This document shows positions 1 through 11,321 of a stretch of 64,000 nucleotides of DNA, one piece after another; positions within the stretch are counted from its first letter, which is position 1; the number at the start of each line of letters is the position of its first letter. The position numbers and the translations under genes are program-made. Location of the stretch: contig CAJNYU010000533.1 of NCBI GenBank assembly GCA_905331475.1, positions 36,930 through 100,929 on the forward strand, read 5' to 3'. The stretch comes from Rotaria socialis (lineage: Eukaryota; Rotifera; Eurotatoria; Philodinida; Philodinidae). Below the pieces are notes generated by a model. That model did not search any database and was not told the DNA's origin. It saw only the letters and a list, made by a program, of their open reading frames with translations.

Positions 1-1038
1 CTGTCATTATTAGAGGTGACAAAAAAGTAATCGTAATTCGTAACACTATGTTGACTTATTTTGTTCACTCTGAGCTACGGCAGGTTGAAGTAGACGTGGT
101 TAGAGGCATAGCGACTCGTCTAGCTTAGAAACCATCGATGTTTGAGTTGAATAACTGCAAGTAACTCTTACATTTGTTTTTCTCAAAGGTGTGTTTATCA
201 AAATTATTCTTGATCAGACATAATGAAACATATTGATAAGTCTAGTCTATTCGTGATGAAGAAGAAAATCATATTAAATTTTAGTTATTTTCAAGTTATA
301 TAAAATTCTACAAATGAATAATAGAACTTTGCAAAAATGCTCCAACCTTTCCAAGGTTAATTTTCTAACACATAGAAGTTATTTCAAATTTGTTGTTTGT
401 GCTTACACTTTTATGTATTCAATGTCAACAACCTAATTCAGACAAAAAATCGAGTAAGTCACGTTAGAAAGCAGTTATTTCTCAGATGTAATCGTCGAAA
501 AATCAGTCTTTCAAGTTTTACTTTATGAATCACTATTTGTACATGCCTCTTCCTACTTGTCAGTGAAATATTTGACACTTATACAATTATTTTATTTACG
601 ACCAGGCAGTAATAGTTTCTTTTTTTTCTTTCTTACTTTTTCAATATTTGACGAAGTCAGCGAGCAAATACTATTGTGCGTGCACAGCAAGAAAGAGCAA
701 TTGAAGAAAAATAAATCACCTTGAAAGTAATGTAGCCATATTTTTATTTTTTATGCGCTATATACGGGAGAGCCCGTGTCTATGAAACATTTCATTATTA
801 AGCTTTCATCAGAAAGTTCAAATCATATTGAATCTCTCGCAATCCATTTTCCTGTAAAGGATCATGGATTGACACGATTAAAATAATCTCTTATACTATG
901 ATAACACTATTCGCTGATTTCCCAAAAATAGAACTTATGTTTATCAGTTATTTTTTTCAAATTTTAGTTACAGTCAAAAACTTGGATAGGTCTGCATAAA
1001 GATAGTGTGAATATTTTATTATTCTGCTTCAGTTAACA
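1..1038. other. AT-rich non-coding stretch
   Basis: No coding signal, RNA gene or repeat is recognisable here. The sequence is AT-rich with scattered stops in all frames. The part next to 1039 presumably carries the promoter and 5' UTR of the following ORF, but I cannot point to a specific element. Confidence 0.4.
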
Positions 1039-1572
1039 ATGTACCAGGACGTGGAACCAAAACGTGTAGACGTAGAAAATAATCGGCCGAAAACTACCGC
1101 CACTGATGATTCATTGACCAATGAAGGGCAAGCTATAAATGGTGACTCGAATAAATCACAATCTTTTCAAATGCCACGTGCTCCACCTCATGTTTATTCA
1201 TGTTTCGTCGTTAATAGAACGTCCGAACAGATAGAGTGTATGCTTAAATATGATGGACGACCAGGCGAAGAAAAATTCGATGAAGTGATCAATGTAACTA
1301 TTCCTGCCAATTCTGAGCATTATTTTCCTCGTAAATTCTTTCAACCTGATCTACCTGAATCCTACTGCAAATGGGTCAAAATTGTGACACATGTCCGAGT
1401 TAAAAAGCAGAATGGAAAATTTTTGGAGATTGACTATCCATTCGAAAATGTTCATGCTCCAATACGAAATTGGGAGTTTCATGTGCGAGACGAGGGTGAC
1501 ATACTCTCGAAGCCTCCGACGCGCGTCGTTAATGTTCTGAAATATGAAAATCTCGATCAATATGAATGTTAA
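1039..1572 (+). CDS. Unrecognised 177-aa protein, single exon
   Basis: An uninterrupted 177-residue ORF with coding character (mixed codon use, no low-complexity bias after residue 45). I do not recognise the family. Residues 1-45 are polar and probably disordered. Residues 50-177 look like a compact beta-rich domain, with alternating hydrophobic and polar stretches, several aromatic residues and a Val/Lys-rich strand near 118-125. There is no signal peptide or membrane segment, so the protein is probably cytosolic. No intron is evident, although neighbouring genes are heavily split. The ATG at 1039 is the first in the open frame. The gene could be a lineage-specific family or the terminal exon of a longer gene. 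Confidence 0.6.
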   Translation: MYQDVEPKRVDVENNRPKTTATDDSLTNEGQAINGDSNKSQSFQMPRAPPHVYSCFVVNRTSEQIECMLKYDGRPGEEKFDEVINVTIPANSEHYFPRKFFQPDLPESYCKWVKIVTHVRVKKQNGKFLEIDYPFENVHAPIRNWEFHVRDEGDILSKPPTRVVNVLKYENLDQYEC

Positions 1573-2286
1573 ATAAGCATACTATTTGTACCCTTTTCCA
1601 CAATTGTCCTATCATACCAAAATAAAGCTAATCTCTGCTCGATAGCTCCGAGTAAAAGAATAGTTTACAAAATAGTTTTTCTTATGCCTATTCACTTCCG
1701 TGTCTACTACTGTGACTTGAGGGTGTGGGTGAGCAGAAGAACCAGAACTACACCCCAATTGCAAGAGAAAGCGAGGCCACCCACCATGTTGCACTATGTA
1801 CAGTCTATGAGATTTGGCTTCAATAAAACTGATCACAATGATTGTCTCGATTTCTTTTGCATCGGGCTATATTTTTGTAGCCCTACCGCTGACTTGCACT
1901 TTATTACTAATAGCTCTGCAACGATTTCGTTTCATAAAGAACAAATTATTTTCTAAAACAACAGCAGCATTTGTTTTCCAAGCGTTACACTTAAATTCTG
2001 CTGATCAAGGTGAGAAAATAATCAAAAAAAGTTACTATACTGTGACCCATATCTGTACAACATCTTATAACGACATCTATCGAAATTATTATTCAAGTTT
2101 TTAAGATTTTAAAATAAAACTTCATTCTTTAATTTATCTTTTGATCAACGTATCGAGAATAGTTTTTAAAAAAATAGAATTTATTTAATGGTTGCAATGA
2201 TACTAATCAGAAAGGAATCGAATTATGGCTGATCGATGATATTTTCACATACTGATCTTGTTCAATGTTGTGAGAAGAGTCATAAA
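1573..2286. other. Intergenic region before the LRRC45-like gene
   Basis: The space holds the 3' flank of the preceding ORF and the upstream region of the LRRC45-like gene. Short ORFs of 74 to 96 codons occur on both strands around 1612-2104, but they overlap one another and look like chance. An in-frame ATG at 2236 lies upstream of the preferred LRRC45 start. Confidence 0.4.
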
Positions 2287-5200
2287 ATGGACCAATTTAA
2301 AAAGCTGTATCATGAATATTGTAAAACTTATCACGTTGAACCGAATGATTTACTTTTAGGTGAAATTCAAAAGTATAAATACAAAATTTTTTTCGCAAAA
2401 AAAACAACTTTTTCGATTATTTTAAAGAGTCTCGGGCGAAGATAATAAAACAAAAAGTCTAAACTTATCATCATTTAATATTCCCGAGGCACAATGCTCG
2501 ATACTAGGGAAAATACTTACACACGATTTTATTTTTACTAGTATCCAACTTAATGATTGTAATTTATCAAGTGATGGTAAATAGTTTTATTTTTCTATTT
2601 CTCTTAATTTCTTTTCTTTACAAGCCTTAAATGCACTCCTGCACGGACTTATGACAAATGCAACATGCAAAATATTAGAATTAAAAGTAGATATTTTGTT
2701 ATGATATTTGTATGAATTCATTTTGTCAATAAAGGGAAACGGTATTCAAGGACCTGGAACTGAAGCTCTATCTAAAATATTGAGAAAAAATCAAACAATT
2801 CGAACGTGAGTACAAAATTTCTATGCAAATGAATCCATTGTTTATCGCTCCGCACTTTGTTATTTGATACGTTACTTCAAATAACGAAATACGTCTAGAA
2901 TTGCTGAGACTAAAATTGATCATCATGGTTAGTTTACGAGCAGAAAACAATGCAAAAGTTGAATAGGTCCCGCATGAGACAGTACTAGTTGAAAATTAAT
3001 ATTGATTGATTCATGAGAATGAATTCTGTATGAAATATTAAGAAATTTGCTTTCTTTTAGTTTACGATTAGAATGGAATCAAATAGGCTCGATGAATTCT
3101 CCAGCATTTAGTATTTTTTGCGATGCACTTGCTGATAATAAAGCCCTAATTGATCTTGATTTACGTAATAACGACATAAATCATGTTGGTGCTTCAGAAT
3201 TAGCATCAGCTTTGAAACGAAACACAATATTACGTGCGATAGGTACGTATACAAAATAAATAAATAATTCGTCATTCCCATCTAATTAACAAACACAAAC
3301 AGATCTTCGTTGGAATAACGTTGGACTTATCGGTGGTCGAGCTCTATTAGCAGTATGCGAATCGAATGCAACGTTAAATGAATTACAATTAATTGGTAAT
3401 ACTGTTCCAGATGATATTATGCAGAGTATTGGTATGTCGTTTATATTCTTGATAATGTTCAAATATTTATTTCTTCACTGTCAGCTAATGCATTATCGAA
3501 AAATGCCGAACACCGTAAAATGCATTTCGGACATTCACAAAATATGGCTGTACTTTCAAGACAATTACAAAATGTTCACGAAGAAAAAAATCGTGAAATA
3601 ACAACAACACTAACACGGATGTCACTTCAGGAACAAGCAATGCTGAAAGCTAATAAGTAAATCAGTTTTTAAGATATATCCGATAGAATCGTGTTTTTTC
3701 TCTTGTCAATAGATCATTGGCTGAAAAGTTAAAAAAGCTTCAAGAAGCATTGGATGATCGAAAATTGGCATTTAACGCATTGTCAGCAAAATATACTGAA
3801 CTCGAAGCAAGTATAACTGTAGCTAAACAAGAAAACGATGATTCGTTAAATAAAATGAGAAAAATGGAAATTGGTCATCATGAATCCATTCATCAAATTC
3901 AAAGAGACCATAAACAAGAAAAAGATGTAATGTACGATTAGAATATATTTCATGATGAAGTAAACTATTTTTTCTTTAGGATTTAATTCATACGCAAGAT
4001 AAACTTCAACGAGACTTAAAAGAAAACCTCGATGTTCAAAGACGTTTAACTGAAAAAATTCATGATCTTGAACGAAAAAATGAAAAACTTCAAACCACAG
4101 TTCATGAACTTCAAGAAGCTGTATGTTATTCTCTCTTCGTCCTTTCTGAAAAACAGAACAAAATCTTTGTATAGATCGCCATGAACGATCGCACCCATCA
4201 GATAAAATTAACATCATCCGATGATGAAATTCAGCGATTGAAACTAAAACATAAGGAAGATTTAAAAGATCACGAATTAGTTGCTAATCGAGATATTCAA
4301 CGGTTAAAAGAAGCTCATGCAGCTTCCGAACAAACATTAAAAGAACAATTATCGAAATTTGAAAATATTCGAACAGCACTTGAACGAGTATAAAAAATTT
4401 TCGATGTATCAGTTCATTAAATGATTTCATTTTAAGGAAATCAATTCACTTAAATCTACTTCATCAACACAAAAATTGCATCACGATGAATTACTGCAGC
4501 AAGAAAAAATTCGAATTAAAAATGATGAAGAAAAAAAACAACAAGAACTTGAAGATCGTTTACGAACATTAACTAGTTTAAAAGATGAACTCGAAGTAAT
4601 AATCATTCGGGAGATATATAATATTATCTTAAGTTTACCCATTCTCACTTTCTGCACCCTCAGCAGGTCCATCGTTCAGAAAATTCAGTAAAAGAATCTT
4701 GAGTGCAATAAATCTCTTCAGCTAGGATGAAGTAATCGCGATTACCTTAACGCGTACATCACGCTTATTTCGTTTTCAAGCACTCTGTATAATGAATATA
4801 TTTTATAGTCTCGAAATAATCAACAATCAATTGCATATCGAGAACTTCAACAAAAACTGAATTTTCAATCCGTCGAAATCGAATCACTGAAGCGACAAAT
4901 TGCATCAGTAGAACTGGTAAAACTTATTCAGATATTACTTTTTTGTAGAATTAACTTCCTATGTTTCAGACGATTCATGCGAAAGATTCGGAACTTATTG
5001 AAACTCGTGAAAAAATTAAAACAGACTACGAAAAAAAGTTCCGTTCGATTCAACAAGATATTGATCTTAATGGTGAATTAAAACAACGTGTTAAACAATT
5101 GGAGAATGAATTAAAAGGTATGATAGAAACAAAACAGAATATTACATCAATAGTTTCTTTATATTAGATCAACACTTCACTGATCAGAATACAATTCGTG

Positions 5201-5346
5201 AACTTCAAAGTCGTTTAGCGGAATTACAAACAACGCTGAGTCATCGCGATCAAGAAATAAGTCGTTTAAAACTTGAGGAAGAGCATAGATTACAATTTCT
5301 TCGTTCTGCAATTGTTGATTATATTGGTACAGGGACAGATCATTAA
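2287..5346 (+). CDS. LRRC45: LRRC45-like centrosomal linker protein
   Basis: Encodes an N-terminal RNI-type leucine-rich-repeat region followed by a long coiled coil, the architecture of LRRC45, a proximal-centriole protein needed for centrosome cohesion in vertebrates. Proposed exons: 2287-2372, 2428-2576, 2625-2686, 2735-2805, 3061-3242, 3303-3431, 3485-3656, 3713-3926, 3980-4120, 4175-4387, 4437-4595, 4667-4687, 4809-4916, 4970-5117, 5168-5346. Family matches include the opening [12 protein letters not shown], the LRR segments [21 protein letters not shown] and [14 protein letters not shown], and the C-terminus [10 protein letters not shown], which aligns with the end of the human protein. 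Heptad-rich Glu/Lys/Gln sequence fills the second half. I chose ATG 2287 because it aligns with the human N-terminus; ATG 2236 is also in frame. Exon 4667-4687 is only 21 nt. Introns are about 48 to 255 bp. Confidence 0.88.
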
Positions 5347-6201
5347 TGTATTTCTGTTTTTATCAAATTTAAACATGAATTTTGTACTATATGTGTATGA
5401 GACTTTTTTTTAAAATAAAAGATATACTAGTGAACATTCAGAGAATAATAGTAAACATTGATCAGGATCAAAAAGAAATATAGATAAGATGCTTCATTAT
5501 AATTCATCGAAACTTTTCACAAGAGAAAACTGAATAGGAACGTCATCAATCCGAGATCCTTCTACAGGTTTGTGTAGTTGTAGAAGTCTTATTACAAAAT
5601 GAACAGTCGGTGAAAAACGTACTGGTATAATCTTTGCACTGGTGAATGTAAGGGAGAAAATAATAATAATAATAAAAGTAGAAGAATCGTAGAGAGCGCA
5701 TAGTAATTGTGTAATAGTGAATGATGCACAATTTGAAAAATCCCGGAATACGAAATACCATTCGATTAGAACAGAAAATATTGAAGTTTTCATAATGATA
5801 CTTTCTAAATAAATTAAGATTTTGACAACCCAAAAATTTATAATCTTCTGAGCGTTGATAATTATTCAAGCTTGTAAAATGTTTTAGGTATTAGAAATAA
5901 AAGATCTGAAATAAAAAAATTGAGTCGTTTTTATTCATTTTCTGTTGACAAATAGTTTAATTTAACGATTTTGTCTTACTATCTATAACGAGATAAAAGC
6001 TTGCTTTTTATTTAAAAATATTTACCAGAGATACGGATTGTCGCGGAATCCCGACAATCGGTATCATTGTCTCGTTTTGTGCGTTTCTATTGCCTATGCA
6101 TCCCGAGTCATGAAATGAAAAAACATTACGTACTTTTAATATCTATCAGGCTATGTTTTATTTTCTTATAAATTGATTGATATAATTACAGACACAAAAA
6201 T
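5347..6201. other. Intergenic region
   Basis: Contains AATAAA-like signals just after the LRRC45-like stop (around 5415) and an AT-rich upstream region for the U-box/kinase gene. Overlapping minus-strand ORFs at 5497-5869 have no recognisable domain and I read them as chance. Confidence 0.4.
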
Positions 6202-7398
6202 ATGTTTGTCACTTCGAATACAGATACTTTGAAATGTCCCATTACTTTTGAATTATTTCGCGATCCCGTTACTGGCCAAGATGGTCATACATACGAACGA
6301 GATGCGATTATAACATGGCTCCAAAAAAATGGTGCCAGTCCGCAGACACGTGAGCCAATGACTATTGATTCATTACGACCAAATCATATTGTCAAACAAC
6401 TCGTTGATGAATTCAAATCATCATCATTACAGAAACATTTTCTTTTCAGATTTGGTATTGATATAAGAAAAGCAGGAAAACGACCTATCTTTCAAACACA
6501 AGGAAAATCTATTTATAGAGCTGAATGGATATCAAAACCTGGTCCTGACGTTGTTCTACTGAAAATCGAAGGAGCTAAAGCAAATCGAGAAGCAGGATAT
6601 TATGTTCAACTTGGTTCTCACCCTCATATTGTTCACACATATGGTATGGTGGAAAATGATTTCAACGCTCTTATGCTTGTACAAGAATATGCCACTGAAG
6701 GTGATCTTGCAGAACTTTTAAAAGAAAACGAATTTCAGCCATCAAAATTAGTTCTATTAGAAATATTTTTACAAATTATTGATGCAATGGTTTATCTTGC
6801 TAATTATGGTATTGTACATGGTGATCTTGCTTGTCGTAATGTATTAGTTTTTCGTCTTCATAATTCCAATCCACAAGAAAATTTAGTCAAGTTGACTGAT
6901 TTTGGTTTAACACGTGCGAGTGCATTATATTCTGTTGTTGGTAGTACAGCATCAACAACACTTGTTGTTGTTCCTCTAAGATATGCTGCACCAGAAATTC
7001 TACTCAGTGCAGGTCTATCAAATTATTCTGAAAAATCAGATGTCTATTCAATGGGTATTTTAATGTGGGAAGCCTGTTCTCAAGGACAATTACCTTATGG
7101 ATCAATTGAAGATGATAGTGAAGTTTGTAGATTTAAAATTGAAGGAGGCATCTTGAGTCAACCTGAGAATTGCGATGAAAAACTATGGAACATAATGGTT
7201 CAGTGTTGGCATCAACAATCAGGAGCTCGCTCAACATTCAAAATGCTGAAAGAATCTTTATGTGAGTTATCGGTACAATCAGCAGCATTTCAGTATGTTC
7301 TAAAGAATAATTTTTGTTTTGTTTATTTAATCAATGCATATCTAATATTAATATCTAGCCTTAAAAATGTTAAAAACAAAAGCATCAAGAATAAAATG
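6202..7398 (+). CDS. U-box / tyrosine-kinase-like fusion protein
   Basis: Residues 10-75 form a U-box (CPITFELFRDPV, then DGHTYERDAI and the W at 39), the E2-binding fold of ubiquitin ligases. Residues 80-350 form a protein kinase of tyrosine-kinase-like type. Visible motifs are the beta3 lysine K121 (VVLLKIE), alphaC Glu near 130, catalytic loop HGDLACRN at 206-213, DFG at 233-235, APE at 263-265 and a SDVYSMGILMWE alphaF motif. The catalytic HRD arginine is glycine (HGD), so activation-loop control may differ; K, D and DFG are intact, so activity is plausible. The glycine-rich loop is poor. The unspliced frame runs on to a stop at 7407, but a donor at 7292 and acceptor near 7359 suggest a 39-nt second exon ending at 7398 before another good donor (GTATGT). 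The gene may therefore continue downstream, possibly into the LRR exons at 8959. Confidence 0.8.
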
Positions 7399-7407
7399 GT
7401 ATGTTGA

Positions 7408-8958
7408 AATGAAACTCAGTGAACTTGCTCAGTAGAAAAATAGTAACGACACACGAGAATAAATCTCATTGACGTTTTAAACTGACTAATCTAAATAAGT
7501 TAATAATGCTCTTCTATGCCATAAAGACACTTAATAAAATTCTAGTTTGCTCATATTGAGATAGTCTGGACAAACGACATGGAAAAATCATTTCTAGTTT
7601 GAAGATTTATTTCAATCATTGTCATTTTTTGTAGCCAACTATCGTTCACAACACAACTGATAGTCATGTACAAAGAAAAGCAGGCACACGCATAGATTCT
7701 CCGATGTCTAATGAAAATCCTCTGATGAAGACAACGATTATCTGCAACTTTTGCAATAGCTATTTGCCTGGTCTTGGTAAATTTATTCATGATCAGGTTA
7801 GTAATCTTGCATATTAATGTGCAAAGATGTACAATGAATTCAAAGATAAGGAATATGTTTCACATAAACTCATCATGTGCACGATGTATTTCCATTTAGT
7901 ATTTTTGTTTTTCTTTGATTCAACAAGAGATTGTATACCACATAACAATTAACAGAAGCAGAGACAAAAAAAAATTCTGCTAGGGATATTAACGACGATA
8001 CGTGAATTTTGATTATCTATATTACTCTTCAATAAATTGCTAACCCTATATTTAATATATTCCGCCTCCTAATCCAATAAAAAAATTGATATTTATCGAT
8101 CGTATTTTGGTAAATGGTGATGGTTCTCTTTTGACATTAAACTTAAGATGTTTTTGTTAGCATCCATCTCATATTGCAAGACAAACTTCGTCGAGAAAAC
8201 TGCCACCTTAGCAAACAATTATAGTAGAGGATGTCATCTATCGAAACCTTTGCATACTGTTCATAGCTTTCATATTGACTAAATGAAGTTTTATAGTATT
8301 TATTAGTTCAGTCTAGTATATAGACTGTCCTTCTATGAGTATTATCAGTTGTTTTCATTAATGAAATTATCTATTTTACTAAATCTTTAATAAAATTTTA
8401 CATTATTTTCATTCAAAAGCGTATCCGTCGTACTTTCAAACTAGGGGTGTCGCATTTTAATTTAAAATAAATTAAATTGGTTTAATTTTGAAAATTAGTA
8501 GATAAACAGTTTTTGACTTGATTGCTATTATTTAAAGTCAAATTTGAGTATGTTTCCTGTTTTCTAAAGTTAAAGCCAGCCAGTCTTCTACGAATAGTGC
8601 TAGTAAATATATTTTTATGAGTATCCCGGTATTTTCAAGAAGAAAGATGACGGATCCAGCATAATCTGTAGAGGAATTTTGACTATTATGAACAAATATT
8701 TACCTAAAATACTAGGTTATCCTCTCATTTAGTATTTACTACTGTTAAAGTCACGCATTTTCCTCATAGCAATGATGTGTATCCATCCAAACAATTTATT
8801 AAATTTAAAATTTGAACTAAAATTAAATTAACTTTTCGCGAAGTTAAATTTTAATTAAATAAACTGTAAATTGGCACGTCTAGTTTCAACATTAAACATC
8901 GATTTTTTGAATTTGTGTGGCCGTTCACCCAATAAATATATGCTTGTTGCTTGTATAG
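7408..8958. other. AT-rich region between kinase and LRR exons
   Basis: No convincing exon is visible. It is either intergenic DNA or a long intron joining the kinase and LRR exons. It holds a candidate inverted-repeat element at 8440-8883, listed separately. Confidence 0.4.
8440..8883. mobile_element. Candidate small TIR element (degenerate MITE)
   Basis: The left end ACTAGGGGTGTCGCATTTTA and the right end, which on the other strand starts ACTAGACGTGCCAA, are imperfect terminal inverted repeats around an AT-rich core with no ORF. A possible 6-bp flanking duplication TTTCAA occurs at 8434-8439 and 8884-8889. The TAGGGGTGTC-like end resembles the clearer hAT MITE at 23375, but an 8-bp duplication is not seen here. 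It is an old or different element, or coincidence. Confidence 0.4.
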
Positions 8959-11321
8959 ACTTTCAGGATGCTCAATCTCAATGGGAAACAAATTGACGAC
9001 GAGGCCTTACAACATGTGGCTAGTATTCTAGCAGACCATAAAGTAATACAATTTTATAGTATTCAATCTACAAAAATCCATTCCATAGACATTGATAGAA
9101 TTTAATCTAAGTAACAATCACATCGGCCATAAAGGAGCTCGACATCTAGCGAGAGCTCTGCGCAATAATCAAGTAATATTCGCTTACTTTATGATATTCT
9201 GTGCCATCTTTGCTTTCTTTCTCTCTATCTCACCATCAGACACTCACAAAACTGAACCTTCTAAACAATAGCATTGGAGATATAGGAGCTCAATATTTGG
9301 CTGAGGCAATACACACAAATAAGGTAATAACAGATGATTGTATTTCTGTAAAACAGATTAAAAGTTTCTAGGAACAAAACAAACTAAATGATTTACTAAT
9401 GCGAGTCAAACCATGGGATGCACGAATCCTTCCTGAGACACTGCGAACTAATCAAGTAGAACTATTTATATGCCCACTAATATGTTTCTACCTAGAATGT
9501 AAGCATTCCCATATATAGACATTGACAACGCTAAACCTTTCCAGCAATTACATTGGACCTTCAGGTGTGATGCATCTTGCAGGAGCACTAGGGATTAATC
9601 AGGTAGCAGTATCATTTAAAGTTTTAAACAGATACGTCAATTTTATCTTTGACTCTCGTTTCACATAGACATTGACAACATTAAAACTCAAGAAAAATCA
9701 CATTGGTGATACAGGGCTACAGTATCTTGCAGAAGCACTACGAAGTAATCAAGTAAAGTGCTGTCTAGATTCACCAGAAAGCTTCTTATTTACCGACACT
9801 TTCATTCTACTTAGACATTGACAACGCTTGGTCTTTCACGCAATACCATTGGTAATGCAGGAGTACAATATCTTGCAGCTGCACTAGAAAAGAATCAAGT
9901 AACAATCTGTAGGATGTCATGCGAATACTTCATCTATATATATATTCGTATTCTCGACTCGGCTAGGCATTAAAAAACCTTAGTATTTCCTACAATGACA
10001 TTGAAGATGCAGGAGTACAGTATCTTGCAGAGGCATTGCAAGGCAATCAGGTAAAGTCGCTTGGAAATCCTTTTTTTAATCTAATTTTGCTGTAGTGACG
10101 CATAGACATTGACAAGACTGAATCTTCGAGAAAATCATATTTGCCATAGAGGAGCACAGAATCTCGCAGAAGCACTACAAAATAATCGGGTAATCTCCTT
10201 TAGATATAATGAAAATCGTTGAAACCTATATAGTCATTCGTTTTTCATAGGCGTTGGACACACTACAACTCGAAACGAACCAAATTGGTGATAAGGGGGT
10301 GCAACATTTTGCAGAAGCACTAAGAACTAATCGGGTAATATCAATTTAAAGGATTTGCAAAATCATCGTATCGTTCTTTTCCGTCTCATCACATAGGTCC
10401 TTAAGTTATTAGATCTTTCATGCAATAATATTGGTGTTGCAGGAGCACAGTATCTCGCACGAGCTTTAGAGAATAATAAAGTAATGTAGTGTCAAGTGTC
10501 ACGTAAATACTCAAATCTATCAAGATTTTTGTTACCCTTATGTTAGATATTGGCAAAATTGAGTCTCCGGAACAATCTTATTGGTGATTTGGGATTGCAA
10601 TATCTCGCAGAAGGCCTACATAATAACCGGGTAAAATTATTTCAAACAAAAAGGAAAATCATTTCAATCGATTCTTGTTTTGTACAGAGCTTGATAACCC
10701 TAGAACTTAACTCGAATAATATTGGCGATAGTGGACTAAAATATCTCGCAGAAGCATTACTGAACAATCAGGTAAAGTCGTTTCAATCGCTATGAACATC
10801 GTGCGAAGCTATCTTCGGTTGACTTTCTTGCAGGCATTGACAACACTCGATCTTAGTGAAAATCGCATTTGCGACGAAGGGGTACAATATCTTGCAGATG
10901 CACTACGAAATAATCAGGTAATACGAATTAGAATGTTTTGCTAAATTTGCATAGCCATTTCTGTCATTGCTTCATATAGAAATTGATAACATTGGATCTT
11001 CGAAAGAATAGCATTGGCCCTTCAGGAGTACAATATCTCGCAGAAGCACTGCGAAATAATCAGGTAGTTATGTTGCAAATAATATCTGTTTCTATCATTT
11101 ATCTGCATATGTTTGCGGGCATTTCACAGACATTGACCACAGCGGAACTCGACTGGAATCAACGTGGTCACCCAGGAGTACAATATCTTGCCGAAGTACT
11201 ACGGAATAATCAGGTAATACATATTGCTCGATTGAATGCTACGAGAATAATTCAAATATCTTTTTATCGTTATTTCATATAGACGCTGAAAGCACTGCTT
11301 CACGAAGATTCATCGATATAA
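8959..11321 (+). CDS. RNI-type leucine-rich-repeat array, one repeat per exon
   Basis: Seventeen exons are visible. Sixteen consecutive exons of 84 nt each encode one 28-residue ribonuclease-inhibitor-type LRR, with consensus close to TLTTLNLSxNxIGxxGVQYLAEALRNNQ. All are phase 0, start right after AG and end right before GTAA/GTAG. Starts lie near 8959, 9090, 9239, 9373, 9519, 9669, 9816, 9967, 10108, 10252, 10398, 10549, 10689, 10835, 10981 and 11131. A last exon at 11283-11321 gives a short tail (TLKALLHEDSSI) and the stop. The one-exon-one-repeat design is the same as in NLR and RNI-family genes. No signal peptide or NACHT is seen. The 5' end is uncertain: an ATG at 8968 is in frame, but the first exon is preceded by a good acceptor, so an upstream exon is expected, possibly the U-box/kinase gene. 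The fourth repeat is degenerate. Confidence 0.82.

Noticed and set aside
5497..5869. Two minus-strand ORFs as a small gene
   Set aside because: They overlap in different frames, have no recognisable domain and sit in AT-rich flanking DNA.
7292..7407. Hydrophobic C-terminal tail of the U-box/kinase ORF as a membrane anchor
   Set aside because: The Phe/Leu/Ile-rich stretch coincides with a T-rich intron bounded by GTATGT and a TAG acceptor, so it is probably intron translation.
10550..11282. Continuous ORFs across the LRR region that ignore introns
   Set aside because: They read through clear GT..AG introns; the regular 84-nt exon model explains the same sequence with intact repeats.
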